A DNA stretch of 64,000 nucleotides from Mikania micrantha. Lineage: Eukaryota > Streptophyta > Magnoliopsida > Asterales > Asteraceae. The translations under genes and the position numbers were made by a program. Of the stretch, positions 45,262 through 58,090 are shown in pieces. Position 1 is the first letter of the stretch. Every line of letters starts with the position of its first letter. The notes beneath the pieces were generated by a model. That model had not been told where the DNA came from, did no database searches, and was given only the letters and a program-made list of their open reading frames with translations. Location of the stretch: NCBI GenBank assembly GCA_009363875.1, contig CM018695.1, forward strand, positions 62,615,433 to 62,679,432, written 5' to 3'.

Positions 45262-45675
45262 TAAGCATCATATGACAAGTTGGCTTAATGGTTAAATCTT
45301 CTTTCAATACAACAAAAGGCATCCAGATAAGTTGTCATAGTGGTAGAAGACTCACCTTCCAATGTGGAGGTCAAGGGTTCTACTCCCACTTGAGGCACTT
45401 TGATGGATACCAGGTGAGGGGAGAAATCTTGAGCATAATCTCGGGTTCTAAACCGATGGGGGGCGCAATTTTAACAGCAAAAATAAGCAGGTTTCTGCGC
45501 ATCAGGTGCAGCTCTTATGAGGGTGGCGCCCGGTAAAACGGGTTATCGCTCGCTTGAAGAAGGGGTCTTCTGAGGCCTGCTGGCGTGGTGCATATGCCAC
45601 GACGTTACGTTCGGTTGTTGTTGTTCAAAAAAAATACAACAAAAGGCAACGGATTTAAATCCTAGCAATGACAAG
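45262..45675 (+). repeat. Older tRNA-like repeat split by a SINE
   Basis: With the SINE (45322-45633) and one target copy removed, the flanks join to give an A-box-like gttggcttaatggttaaa and a B-box-like cggatttaaatcctagc about 40 bases apart. That is the layout of a tRNA or tRNA-derived SINE head. It has no acceptor stem pairing that I can see, so it is not a functional tRNA gene. Confidence 0.4.
45322..45633 (+). mobile_element. tRNA-derived SINE, 312 bp
   Basis: Box A-like gtcatagtggtagaag and box B-like agggttctactccca near the 5' end. The 3' end is ttgttgttgttcaaaaaaa. It is flanked by an exact 15 bp duplication atacaacaaaaggca (45307-45321, 45634-45648), so ends and orientation are certain. 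A different family from the SINE at 15-241, though with a similar tail. The ORF 45288-45536 is chance. Confidence 0.85.
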
Positions 45676-46424
45676 CTTTTTATTTTATTTTATTTTTTTT
45701 CGTTGTGTTTTCCTAATCATTTTTTAACGAAATAATAATAATAGTAAATAAATAATAATAATGAACAATGTTTTCTTTTGTTTTATTTGTCAGTCATATG
45801 TTCATGTTTTTTTAATGCTAAATTTTGCAAATACAAAAGTCTTTTTATTATCTTCGTTCTATGATATTTAGTATCGTGTTCTTACATTAAGTTTATTGTT
45901 TTTGAGTAGATTGATAGTAATTTCGACCATTTTTTGTGTCTATGTTTTAACATTCATGATATTGCTACCGCAGTTGTGACATAATACTCATATCGACAAA
46001 GTGGTATAGCTTAAGCCTTTTTTTTGGCATTGTGTGAGGTGCATTTTTGGTCATTTTTATTTTTTACTAATATAAAATGACGATGAATTATGACTAGGCA
46101 CGGTTCTTTTTTTGTCCGTTTTATTTTTTGACTGTATGTTTTTGTTTCTTGATGCTATGTATTATGACTAGGCACGGTTCTTTTTTTTGGGTGTGACGAT
46201 CGCATTTAAGTCAAGTACACTTTAAGGTTTTATGTCTGAGTAACAATCGTTGTGACATGTTTTTCAACACGGGGAAACCCACTAGTTTATGACTAAATAC
46301 AAAAATAATAATAAATTAAATTAATGGGACTCAATACCTAATTAACTCACCTAATTAATTTTTTCCTTTTATTTTCACACAAAATACTCGTACCATCCAC
46401 CACTAGCATAAGCCTTTAACACCA
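45676..46424. other. Non-coding AT-rich sequence with a small direct repeat
   Basis: The words attatgactaggcacggttc occur at about 46087 and 46160, about 73 bases apart. No gene. Confidence 0.5.
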
Positions 46425-46673
46425 TTAGGCTATCCACAGCAGTTACCCCACTAAAAATTTCTACTAATCGAAATTTCCTGCCATGTCATCACCCAACTGA
46501 AAACCTTAAACCCTCACAGTGGTCACCTCACTAAAAACTCTTCCCCACTATTCCAAATCATCAACATTAAAAATAAATAAAAACATTACATTAATTTAAA
46601 ATAATTCAATATTTTACAAAAAACACACATTACATTAAAAAAACAAAAACATATTAAAAACATACTAATCGCC

Positions 46674-47549
46674 TTAGATGTTACAAACAACAATATCGGT
46701 GCGAACCCTTTCGATATGTTCGACCAAATCGGCTTTTAATGACTCGTGAATGCTTTTGTTTCGCAATGCCAAAATTTGGTTATCTCTTCGCGGGTCATCA
46801 ATGTCAAAAGGAGATGACGGTTCGTCTTCATCCGGTACAAACGTGCTAATCGACTTGCACTCACATTCAAGTATCATATTGTGTATTATGATACAGGCAT
46901 ACATAACTGATCTATTTTTTTTTGGGATGCCATGCTCTAGTTGGATTTTTTATAATTTGAAATCTTTTTTTAAGAACACCAAAAGCCTGCTTGACATCCT
47001 TCCTTGCACCCTCTTGAAACCTTTTCTGTTTAAAGGTTGTTGGGCATGTTATTGTTTGCATAAAACCGGCCATTCTGTGTAAATCCCATCAGCGACATAG
47101 TAACTGTGAGCGTACTCGTTATCGTTACAAAAAAACGATGATTGTGGAAAAACATCGTTTTCCATATCATTGAGTAACGGTGACGAGTTTAGAACGTTGT
47201 TTAGGTCGTTATTCGCACCGGGCATGCCAAAATATGCATGCCAAATCCATAAATCCTGTGAAGCAACTGCTTCAAGAATAATTGAAGGGCATCTGTGATC
47301 ACTTCTCATGAATTGTCCTCTCCATGCAACCGGACAACTTTCCCAATATTAGTGCATACAATAAATACTACCAAGCATACCGGGAAACCCATGATAATTT
47401 TCATGGTATTCATACAAATTCATCACATCATTATAATTTGGTTTGTGCAAATATTTAGGACCAAAGAGTCGACGAATATTCTTACAGAAATTATAAAGGC
47501 ATTCTCTGGAAATGCTGTTAGACATCTATAAATAGTCATCCATTAAGTC
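46674..47549 (-). pseudogene. HARBI1/ALP1-like transposase, C-terminal two thirds
   Basis: Continuation of the reading started at 58756, resuming left of the inserted chromovirus. It contains the DDE_Tnp_4-type signatures CPVAWRGQFMRSDHRCPS, LEAVASQDLWIWHAYFGMPG, HSYYVADGIYTEWPV and, near the end, MYACIIIHNMILE. Several stops (for example in place of the Trp after CMH, near 47353) and a frameshift between 46905 and 47050 break it. Of the catalytic acids, the first Asp (usual I-D-C-M-H) is Tyr here (SIYCMH), the second is kept (GANNDLN), and the Glu (usual V-E-R-A-F-G) is replaced (VKQAFG). It could not be active even without the stops. Confidence 0.85.
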
Positions 47550-49362
47550 TGTGACAATCCGGCAATTCCGGATTAACTCCGATAAACCCAGAACTAACCG
47601 AAACGATACGAAATCAAACAAAATTGGACTAGAAAGTGTATAATTAATCTAATTGAGTTTAGAAACATCTAACTTACAATAATTCCATTTGAAATTGACC
47701 AAATTGGGGATTTTGACTTGTAAAAGTCAAAATTCGGTCAAATGGAACAATTGATATTCAAATTTAATCTTTCAGAAAGATGCGAAATTCATCATATAAT
47801 GAAAACCCTATGGGTTTAAAAGCTAATATAATTGGATTTCATGAATTCGAATCAAGGGAAATGGGGTTAAGGTTCGAACCGACGATGGTACCAAAAACTA
47901 CATGATTTCGACAAAGTAATTAAATTAAAAATACCCTTTGACTCATCTGGATTCATAGAACAATAGCCCCATGGTGTTTGGATTGATTGATTTCGAATTG
48001 GGAGTCAATTGGAACTCACATGGTTCGGTTATGATTAACAAAGGGGTTAGTGGGCCGATTGGGCTTAACACAATTTAAAACCATGATCTGTTAAGGAAAT
48101 CTGAACTAGAGGATATGGTAGAGTGTGTGTGTGTGTTGGGTTGGAGGTCACGGGTTCGAAACCAGGCCCCAATAGTTTTTGAGATTTAAAACAATTTTCA
48201 GTATTTTGATCATAAAATCTTCGTTCTAACTCCGTTTTAATCCGTTCGAGTTGCGTTGGAACCGTAACGAGATCCCGAACCAAATAAAATAATAAAAGTT
48301 ATATTTTAACACGAAAACGTAATCGCGTATAATTACGCTTATTTAAATAAAATCATATACGGTTATATGATTTAATTAAACGATTTTTAAAGACACGCGT
48401 ACTTATAGATGCACGTTTCTAACAAGTCTAACATACGTGTGTTGACACGTATGTGATTACACATATAAAACGAAATCTCGAATAACACAACGTTATTGTT
48501 TAAACACAAATTCTTCGTAGAGGATTATCTACGCAATTTCACGTGTGTTGATCATTCTGTTTGCTATCAAAGGTGCGTACACGGGCCCTTTTCTTATTTT
48601 AACTGTTTTGGAGGAGAAAACATGTGCAACAAATATTTTAGATACATATCACTTGCATGAGTTAGCTGTTTACATTAAGTGCGAACATAACATTACAAGT
48701 CCTTACACATCGAACCGTTTAGTTTGCCGTAGTGCAAAGCGTGTTAGTTGGAAATAGATCTATTAGGTTTGACAAACCTCACTTGGTAGATTGTAGGTCT
48801 ACGCAAGTGTTTGACTAGCCAATTCACATTGCTATTGTTTGTGCTAAACAATAGTGGAAAGGCATCAACATTCTAACAGTCAGCTTCGGTGTCGACCGCT
48901 TATGTAAATAGTACAAATGACTAGCTATCATGACTATGCATGTGTGATTATGTTATATGTAAACATTTTGTTCAAACAGTTGTTTCAAACATTTGTGAAT
49001 ACTTAAACCTGTGTATGCACCAACCTTTGTGTTGACTTGATTTACATGTTTTCTCAGGACGCTAAGGTACAAGAATAAGCAAGCATGGACTAAGAGATCG
49101 AGTCTCATGCGTATCTTACATTACAAATATTTTGGAATTGAACATTTGAGACTTTGAATTGTAATTTACAGTTTTCAAACCGTTATGTTTTTTATTGTTT
49201 TAAAAACACTTTCGCAACGTTATAACTTTGATATTACAGTTTTAGACCAAGGTATGTTTGAAAATCATATAGAGGTCTTCGTTATGTCTGATGATCTGAG
49301 ATCCTGGTTTGTCACATCCCAAACGATATGATTCCGTTAGTTGAAATTTGGGGGGTGTGACA
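47550..49362 (+). repeat. LTR1 of the chromovirus (carries a 925 bp deletion)
   Basis: Starts TGTGACAATCCGGC and ends GGGGGGTGTGACA. It is 1813 bp against 2747 bp for LTR2; the missing 925 bases correspond to 55549-56473 of LTR2, with the break at ttg shared by both ends (47751-47753). Donor-like aaag|gtgcgt at 48572/48573, acceptor-like ttctcag ending at 49057. Motif aggtttgacaaacct at 48765-48779. Confidence 0.9.
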
Positions 49363-49365
49363 GAT

Positions 49366-49376
49366 TGGTATCAGAG
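49366..49376 (+). promoter_or_regulatory. Primer binding site, tRNA-Met
   Basis: tggtatcagag three bases after LTR1. The same site recurs at 58094-58104 after LTR2. Confidence 0.85.
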
Positions 49377-49496
49377 AATTGGTTATAGTGAATTAGGTTT
49401 GCATTAGTAGACCTAGACTATAACTGTTAGACATTAGACACTTGTTTACACATCTGAGTTTTGCCTAGTATTTACATTTGGTCTTATGTAACAGAT

Positions 49497-50096
49497 ATGG
49501 CAGCACCATCACCACCGCACGTGATCGTACTTGACAACGAGGAGCCGATGGCTCCAGCATTTCAGGATCATGAGGAGGATCCGGAGGAAGATCCCGTGGA
49601 GGACTCGGATGAGGATCCTGAGGAGGATCCTGAAGAGGACGACATCCACAGGAGGATCAACAGGAGGATCCTGAGGAGGATCCACAGGAGGAACCACAGG
49701 GGGACCCACAGAAGGCTCCTGAGGAGGTACCTACCAAGGAGTCTTCTTACCGTATACCACCTAGATTCCGTGCCTCTAAGAGGCCACTGTTTGAGTCTGA
49801 TGATATCTCCGGATTGACCTGGGAGTCAAAGTGGGCTAATGATAGGATCAAGCACATCACGCAGGAGCTCAGGGATGTAAACGCTCGGTATGCAGAGCTT
49901 CGTAGTGTAGTCCAGGGGAAGGAGTCTCACATCGTACATCTGACTACACGAGTGCAGGAGGAGGAACACCGCTGAGGGGAGGTTGATTGAGTTGGAAGAG
50001 CAGTTTGTATCCGACGCGGAGGAGTAAGAGGAAGAGGAGGAGATACCAGCACAGGATGTTGATACTGACACTGACTCTACTATTGAGGATGCGTGA
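49497..50096 (+). pseudogene. Acidic ORF upstream of chromovirus gag
   Basis: A reading frame of about 200 codons between primer site and gag. It starts MAAPSPPHVIVLDNEEP at 49497 and runs through an Asp/Glu/Pro repeat coded by gaggatcct-like units (about 49567-49740). It continues with SSYRIPPRFRASKRPLFES, then a coiled-coil-like ITQELRDVNARYAELRSVVQ, and ends in a second acidic tail with stop TGA at 50094-50096. A frameshift in the repeat (near 49640) and at least one further shift or stop (near 49975 and 50025) break it. The same start is repeated at 58227-58328 after LTR2, so it belongs to the element. I know no function; it may be a lineage-specific extra ORF. Confidence 0.5.
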
Positions 50097-50341
50097 TTCT
50101 TCTTTATTTTGTTTAAACTTATAAGGGGCGGGTTGTGTTCCTACATTAGATGTTTGAAAACCTGTGTTTTGATTTTGAAAGTATTGTAATCAAATCAGAT
50201 TATTATCTATTGGAAAACTATTATATATTGCCAACAATTGTGTTCAATCATACAGTTGCATGTTTGTTGTTTGTTGTATTGTTTACACGTTTCACATCGG
50301 ACTTTGATAACACTCTAACATTTCTTTTAACTAGGAAGATA

Positions 50342-51500
50342 ATGGCCGGTGAGAACATCAATATGACAGTCGCTGAGCTCAATGAGCTGATTAATAGCAG
50401 TGTCACGGAGGCAATCGTGAACTACACCCAGACACACACGACAGGACCACATGGTCCAGCAGGAGGATTGGTGAATCCACCGGTTTGCACGTTCAAGACG
50501 TTATTCGACTGCAAACCTCATAATTTCAAAGGATTGAAAGAGGCCATTGGACTCCTTCGATGGATTGAGAAAGCAGAATCAGTATTTGAAATGTGTAATT
50601 GTCTGGATGAAAACAAAGTCAAGTATGCCACGGGTACGTTAGAGGGTCCAGCGTTGACCTGGTGGAATTCAAATGTTCAGACTTTGGGATTGGGGTAAGT
50701 GAATGCCTTAACCTGGAATGGGTTCAAGACATTACCGCAAGAAGAATATTGTCCTCGCAGTGAAATGCAGAAACTGGAAGAGGAATGTTGGCATCTTAAG
50801 ATGGAGGGGTCTAATATCGAGGATTACACTACTCGGTCACATGAATTGGCCAGACTACTACTACACATGGCTACTCCACCAAGCAAGTGGATTGGGAGGT
50901 ACATTGGGGGATTAGTGCCTCAGATCCAGGGGCTAGTTACTTCTGCAAATCCCACAACCATTCAACAAGCTGTTCGGTTGGCGCACCAACTGACTGATCA
51001 GGCAGTGCTATAAGGAATTTTGCCTAAACGAACATCAGCTACTAAGGTGGGAGACCACAAGAGGAAGTGGGAAGGTAACTACTCCAAGAATTTCAACCAA
51101 CAATCGTTTCAGCAGAACCGCAAACAGGATTCAAACAAGACTTATCACAATTCGAACAGTGGTCGGCAGTCATATGGGGGTATATTGGTAAATACCCAAA
51201 GTGCAACAAGTGTGGATTCCATCATGTTGGGAATCAGTGTGATAAGTATCGGTGCCAACGGTGTGGCAAAGGAGGGCATGCAGCCAAAGACTACCACGGG
51301 AAACTGCAAAACAATTCCAACAATCATAATAACAATCAGAACAACACTCAAAAGGGGTGTTATGAGTGTCGCAAACCGGGGCACTTCAAAAAGGATTGCC
51401 CACAACTTAAGAAGGGTGGGAATAATGATGCAAATGGCAAGGCAACGGCAACGACACCAATAACAACAATAATAACATCAACAATGGTGCTAGGGGTAGG
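50342..51500 (+). pseudogene. gag: Chromovirus Gag, degenerate
   Basis: Starts MAGENINMTVAELNELINSS. It has the gypsy gag core FDCKPHNFKGLKEAIGLLRW, ALTWWN and ARLLLHMA. In-frame stops occur at 50696-50698 and 51011-51013, then a shift near 51180. Two zinc knuckles remain visible in the shifted frame: CNKCGFHHVGNQC / CQRCGKGGHAAKDY, whose last Cys is Tyr, and CYECRKPGHFKKDC (complete). Not functional. Confidence 0.85.
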
Positions 51501-51506
51501 GCGTTT

Positions 51507-54500
51507 GTGATTGGAGGACGGCAGGCACGGGAGGATCCCAACATTGTTACGGGTACGTTCCTCTTGAATAATCACTATGCCTATATGCTATTTGATACTG
51601 GTGCAGACCAGAGTTTTGTATCTAGTTCATTTTCTAAGTTGCTAAATGTTAGTCCCACTGCCTTAGAAAACCCATACACTGTAGAACTAGCTGATGGCAA
51701 GTTAATTGTAGTTGAACAAATCCTTAAGGGATGTATGCTTGATTTGATGGGTCAAACACTAGAAATTGACCTTATGCCTATCACTTTAGGCAGTTTTGAT
51801 GTAGTCATTGGCATGGACTGGTTGTCAAAAAACCAGGCTAAAATAGTATGCCATGAAAAGATCGTCCGTATACCTCTTTCATATGGAGAGACACTGTATG
51901 TACAAGGCGAGAAGAGCATTACGCCACTGCGTCTCATATCTTGTATGAAAGCACACAAATGTCTGCGTAAAGGTCATACAGCAGTTATAACACTTTTAAC
52001 TGAGAAGCCGGTAGCTGAGAAGAAGATCGAAGACATCCCAGTGGTTTGCGAATTTCCTAAAGTATTTCCAGAAGACTTACCGGGATTACCACCTATCAGA
52101 CAAGTGGAATTCCGAATCGACCTTACACCAGACGCAGCACCGATAGCTAGAGCGCCTTATCGACTTGCACCATCTGAGATGCAAGAGTTATCTACACAAC
52201 TGCAAGAGTTGTTGGATAAGGGCTTTATACGACCTAGTTTTTCACCGTGGGGAGCTCCAATCTTATTTGTTAAGAAAAAGGACAGGACTTTCCGTATGTG
52301 TATCGATTACCGGGAACATAACAAGTTACCATCAAAAACCGGTATCCGTTACCTAGAATTGACGATCTGTTCGATCAATTGCAAGGTTCGAGTTACTACT
52401 CGAAGATTGATCTCAGGTCTGGTTATCATCAACTCAGAGTTCAAGAAGAAGATATTCCAAAGACAGCATTCAGGACGCGCTATGGCCATTATGAGTTCTT
52501 GGTCATGCCATTTGGGTTGACAAATGCTCCAGCAGTATTCATGGATCTCATGAATCGGGTCTGCAAACCTTACCTTGATAAGGTTGTCATTGTTTTCATT
52601 GATGACATTCTCATCTATTCCCAGACTGAGGAAGAGCACGCTGAACATCTTCGTTTGTTGTTAGAATTATCGAAACAAGAGCAACTGTACGCTAAGTTCT
52701 CGAAATGTGACTTCTGGATGCGAGAAGTTCAATTTTTGGGTCATATAGTCAATGAAAAGGGCATACATGTTGATCCAGCGAAAATTGAAGCGATTAAGAA
52801 TTGGGAAGCACCTAAGACCCCTACCAAGGTAAGACAATTCCTTGGTTTGGCGGGTAATTATCAACAATTCATTGAAGGTTTCTCAAAGATCGCTCAACCA
52901 CTTACAGCTCTTACTCACAAAGGAACGAAGTATAACTGGACGGATAAACAGGAAGCTGCATTCCAACTATTGAAACAGAAACTCTGCAGTGCACCGATTC
53001 TGTCCTTACCGGAAGGGACGGAAGACTTTGTGGTGTATTGTGACGCATCTGCACAGGGTTTGGGATGTGTGTTGATGCAACGTGATAAAGTGATCGCTTA
53101 CGCTTCAAGGCAACTGCGACCACACGAAAAGAATTACACTACCCATGACTTGGAATTAGGGGCAGTGGTATTTGCTTTGAAGATTTGGAGGCATTATTTA
53201 TATTGAACCAAATGTACCATTTACACTGATCATAAGAGTTTGCAACATATCTTTGATCAGAAAGAACTCAATATGCAACAACGAAGATGGGTCGAGTTGT
53301 TGAATGACTACAAATGCGCAATCAAGCATCATCCGGGAAAAGCTAATGTGGTAGCTGATGCTTTAAGCAGAAAAGACACATCAACAAGACGTGTTCGCGC
53401 ATTTATGATGACGATACATACTGACTTACCTGACAAGGTACGCAGTGCTAAGCTTGAAGCCTTGGAAAAGGATAACTTGGAACATGAGTCCTTGCGAGGA
53501 ATGGAAAAACAATTGGATGTCATGCCTGATGGAACTCGTTGTTTCATTAATAGACTTTGGATACCCTTGCGTGGTGGTCTAAAGGAACTCGTGATGGATG
53601 AAGCGCACAAATCCAGATATTCAGTCCATCCAGGATCAGACAAGATGTATCACGACTTAAAGGCACTGTATTGGTGGCCTCATATGAAAGCCGACATTGC
53701 TAAGTACGTTAGCAAATGTTTGACTTGTTCGAAAGTCAAATTTGAATATCAAAAACCATCTGGTTTACTGCAACAACCAGAAATACCGATGTGGAAATGG
53801 GAACAGATTTCAATGGATTTCATTACTAAGTTACCCCAAACACCAAGTGGTTGTGATACGATATGGGTAATTGTTGACCGATTAACGAAATCTGCACATT
53901 TTCTGGCAATTAAAGAAACCGACAAAATGGAGAAATTGACTTGCCTTTACACCATTGAAGTGGTCGCGCGACATGGCGTACCAATTTCCATCATATCAGA
54001 TCGGGATGCCCGATTCACTTCAAACTTTTGGAAATCTCTCCATAAGTCCTTGGGAACTCGTTTAGACATGAGTACCGCATATCATCTGCAAACCGAAGGT
54101 CAGAGTGAACGTACAATTCAGACGCTCGAGGATATGTTAAGAGCGTGTGTCATTGATTTTGGTGACAGCTGGGAAAACCACTTACCGTTAGTGGAATTCT
54201 CTTACAACAACAGTTATCACACAAGTATTCAAGCGGACCATTTGAAGCATTGTATGGTCATAAATGTCGTTCAACGGTTTGCTGGGTTGAAATTGGTGAC
54301 AGTCAGATTACAGGTCCTGAACTAGTACACGAGACGACTGAGAAGATAGTTCAAATCCGGAACCGTATGGCAGCGGCTCGGGATCGACAGAAGAGTTATG
54401 TTGACAACGTCGCAAGCCGTTGGAATTTCAAGTAGGAGACCTAGTTCTTCTAAAAGTATCACCTTGGAAAGGTGTTATACGATTCGGCAAGTGCGGGAAG

Positions 54501-54881
54501 CTTAGCCCATGCTACGTAGGACCTTTTGAGATCCTGAAAAGGATTGGTCCGGTAGCGTATCAACTCAAATTACCGGATGAACTCAGTGGAGTTCATGATG
54601 TCTTTCATGTTTCAAACTTGAAGAAATGTCTTTCTAACGAGACGTTGATTGTACCACTTGAGGAAATACAAGTGGATGAACAGTTACGATTCATTGAAGA
54701 ACCAGCTGAAATCATGGACCGAGAGGTCAAACAGCTCAAACAAAGCAAGATCCCGATAGTCAAAGTCCGGTGGAATTCAAGACGTGGACCTGAATTCACA
54801 TTGGAAAGGGAAGATCAAATGATGAAGAAGTATCCCCATCTGTTCAAAACAACAACTACAAACACTGAGAAGGCATGTTAA
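51507..54881 (+). pseudogene. pol: Chromovirus Pol (PR-RT-RH-IN-chromodomain), degenerate
   Basis: Protease with [13 protein letters not shown] (51594-51602 codes DTG). Reverse transcriptase runs from [20 protein letters not shown] to the FIDDILIYS active site (near 52595-52606). RNase H has [15 protein letters not shown]. Integrase has an HHCC region (53600-53730) and triad blocks [20 protein letters not shown] and [15 protein letters not shown]. The C-terminal part, VRWNSRRGPEFTLERED, is the chromodomain-like end of Tekay/Del elements. Lesions: a frameshift in RT (about 52330-52380), a TGA at 53204-53206 between RT-side RNase H and its rest, a frameshift near 54240, and another near 54405. 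RT before IN is the Ty3/gypsy order. Confidence 0.9.
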
Positions 54882-55343
54882 ATTTTGGGACGAAATTTCC
54901 TTCAACAAGGGGATGACGTGATGCTTCATACATCAACATTTCAGATTTCAAACTGTAAGCACAACCACTTTATGCAATAGGTTTGTTACAAACATTTGTG
55001 CTACATTACATTTTATGTACTGCATTTCATATGTTACATGTTATGGTAGTACATACATGATTGGTTTCAAACACTCACTATGTACAAGATTACATAGCAC
55101 AGTATGATCAAACACAAACATTCACAGTTAGGTGTACTAACTGTTGTGCACGCAAACAGTTACATAGAACGATCACACTTAGGTGTGACGTTACAAACAT
55201 CGAACCTTGTGTGTGAGTATACACAAGCACACAGAATGATCAGATATCACACTAACAAGTACAATTTGAAACCACAAGTAGTTTCCTAACTACTATTAAC
55301 ACTAAGCAATTTTCGGGACGAAAATTCCTTCAACAAGGGGATG
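54882..55343 (+). repeat. Chromovirus 3' non-coding region with two polypurine tracts
   Basis: The block 'gggacgaaatttccttcaac' followed by aaggggatga occurs first at 54886-54915 directly after pol and again, slightly changed, at 55315-55344 against LTR2. The 400 bases between have no gene. The second copy is the functional-position tract. A duplicated tract is unusual and may mark where sequence was gained. Confidence 0.6.
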
Positions 55344-58090
55344 ATGAGACAATCCGGCAATTCCGGATTAACTCCGTTAAACCCAGATTTAACCGAAACG
55401 ATACGAAATCAAACAAAATTGAACTAGAAAGTGTATAATTAATCTAATTGAGTTTAGAAACATCTAACTTACAATAATTACATTTGAAATTGACCAAATT
55501 GGGGATTTTGACTTGTAAAAGTCAAAATTCTGTCAAATGGAACAATTGGAATCGAAATTCATGATCATCGGCTGTAATGAATCGAATTAAACATTCCATT
55601 AACTCCTACTAATGATAATAGTCAGTTATCATCACAATTAACATCATAATTAACGAATTAAGTCAAGTAATGGTCGAGTTATATTGAAACCGTAGCCCTT
55701 AACTCTAGAATACACATAATTCGATTTCAATTCGCACAATTGCACTTCCCTAAACACTATTCAGCACATTTAGAGGATAATACAAGCAGCGATTGATCCC
55801 AAAAGCTTTAGATTGAAGAATTCGATTGTGAAGAGGCCGAACCTAGGCTTGAATTCGATCTCCATCAATTCTAAATCAAAACAGGTAGCAAATCACACCC
55901 ACACATGCTAAATGGGCCGATTAAGTCTAGCCTTCACCGAATTTCATGTAACAATATCGAATTATATGAATTCGATAACTAGGGTTCATCACGAAAACGA
56001 TTTTGGGGGTTTCGATCGAGGGGGGTTCGAAAATCAAATTAAACCATACTAGTAGTTTCAGAAACCTTCGACTAAGCTAAACCATATGCCAATTTCATGA
56101 AAGAAACACGAATTGATAGACTTCGATTTCTAGGGTTCCTTATTATAACTGATTTGGGGATTTTGATTTAAAGGAGTTCAAAAATGAAATTGAGTATTAC
56201 TGTTAGTTTCAGAAGATCTCGAAAAAGGATAACCCTATAACAATTGCATCTAATTATATCGAATTGTTCAAGAACGAATTTTAGGGTTCTTAGAATGAAC
56301 GGTTTTGGGGGTTAAGAGTTTAAAAATCAAATCAATCTATGCAGAGATTTTCGAAATTCATATTTTAATGATAACCCCGTATCAATTTCATATAATAATA
56401 TCGAGTTAAAGGGTTTCTAATTCTAGGGTTTTCTATGAAAAAGGAATTGGGGATTTCGAACTAGATGAACTTGATATTCAAATTTAATCTTTCAGAAAGC
56501 TGCGAAATTCATCATATAATGAAAACCCTATGGGTTTAAAAGCTAATATAATCAGATTTCATGAATTCGAATCAAGGGAAACGGCGTTAAGGTTTGAACC
56601 GACGATGGTACCAAAAACTACATGATTTCGACAAAGTAATTAAATTAAAACTACCATTTGACTCTTCTGGATTCATCGAACAATAGCCCCATGGTGTTTG
56701 GATTGATTGATTGATTTCGAATTGGGAGTCAATTGGAACTCACATGGTTCGGTTATGATTAACAAAGGGGTTAGTGGGCCGATTGGGCTTAACACAATTT
56801 AAAACCATGATCTGTTAAGGAAATATGAACTAGAGGATATGGTAGAGTGTGTGTGTGTGTGTGTGTTGGGTTGGAGGTCACAGGTTCGAAACCGGGCCCC
56901 AACAGTTTTTGAGATTTAAAACAATTTTCAGTATTTTAATCATAAAATCTTCGTTCTAACTCCGTTTTAATCCGTTCTAGTTGCGTTGGAACCGTAACGA
57001 GATCCCGAACCAAATAAAATAATAAAAGTTATATTTTAACCCGAAAACGTAATCGCGTATAATTACGCTTATTTAAATAAAATCATATATGGTTATATGA
57101 TTTAATTAAACGATTTTTAAAGACCGCGTACTTATAGATGCACGTTTCTAACAAGTCTAACATACGTGTGTTGACATGTATGTGATTACACACATAAAAT
57201 GACATCCCGAATAACATAACGTTATTGTTTAAACACATATTCTTCATAGAGGATTATCTACACGATTTCACATGTGTTGATCATTCTGTTTGCTATCAAA
57301 GGTGCGTACACGGCCCCTTTTCTTATTTTAACTGTTTTGGGGGAGAAAACATGTGCAACAAACATTTTAGATACATATCACTTGCATGAGTTAGCTGTTT
57401 ACATTAAGTGCGAACATAGCATTACAAGTCCTTACATATCGAACCGTTTAGTTTGTCGTAGTGCAAAGTGTGGTAGTTGGAAATAGATCTATTAGGTTTG
57501 ACAAACCTCACTTGGTAGATTTTAGGTCTACGCAAGTGTTTGACTAGCCAATTTACATTGCTATTGTTTGTGCTAAACAATAGTGGAAAGGCATCAACAT
57601 TCTAACAGTCAGCTTCGGTGTCGACCGCTTATGTAAATAGTACAAATGACTAGCTATCATGACTATGCATGTGTGATTATGTTATCTGTAAACATTTTGT
57701 TCGAACAGTTGTTTCAAACATCTATGAATACTTAAACCTGTGTATGCACCAACCTTTGTGTTGACTTGATTTACATGTTTTCTCAGGACGCTAAGGTACA
57801 AGAATAAGCAAGCATGGACTAGGAGATCGAGTATCATGCATATCTTACATTACAGTTATTTAGGATTTGAACATTTGAGACTTTGAATTGTAATTTAGAG
57901 TTTTCAAACCGTTATGTTTGTTATTGTTTTAAAAACGCTTCCGCAACGTTAGAACTTTGATATTACAGTTTTAGACCAAAGTATGTTTGAAAATCATATA
58001 GAGGTCTTCGTTATGTCTAATGATCTGAGATCCTGGTTTGTCACATCCCAAACGGTATGATTCCGTTAGTTGAAATTTGGGGGTGTGACA
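55344..58090 (+). repeat. LTR2 of the chromovirus, full length
   Basis: 2747 bp, TGAGACAATCC to GGGGGTGTGACA. It keeps the 925 bp segment missing from LTR1 (55549-56473), which has repeated 'aattcgataactagggttc'-like units. Donor-like aaag|gtgcgt at 57301/57302, acceptor-like tctcag ending at 57786, motif aggtttgacaaacct at 57494-57508. A (GT)n stretch is near 56846-56866. Confidence 0.9.

Noticed and set aside
45262..45675. tRNA gene
   Set aside because: Box A and B words are present, but there is no cloverleaf pairing; better explained as tRNA-derived repeats.
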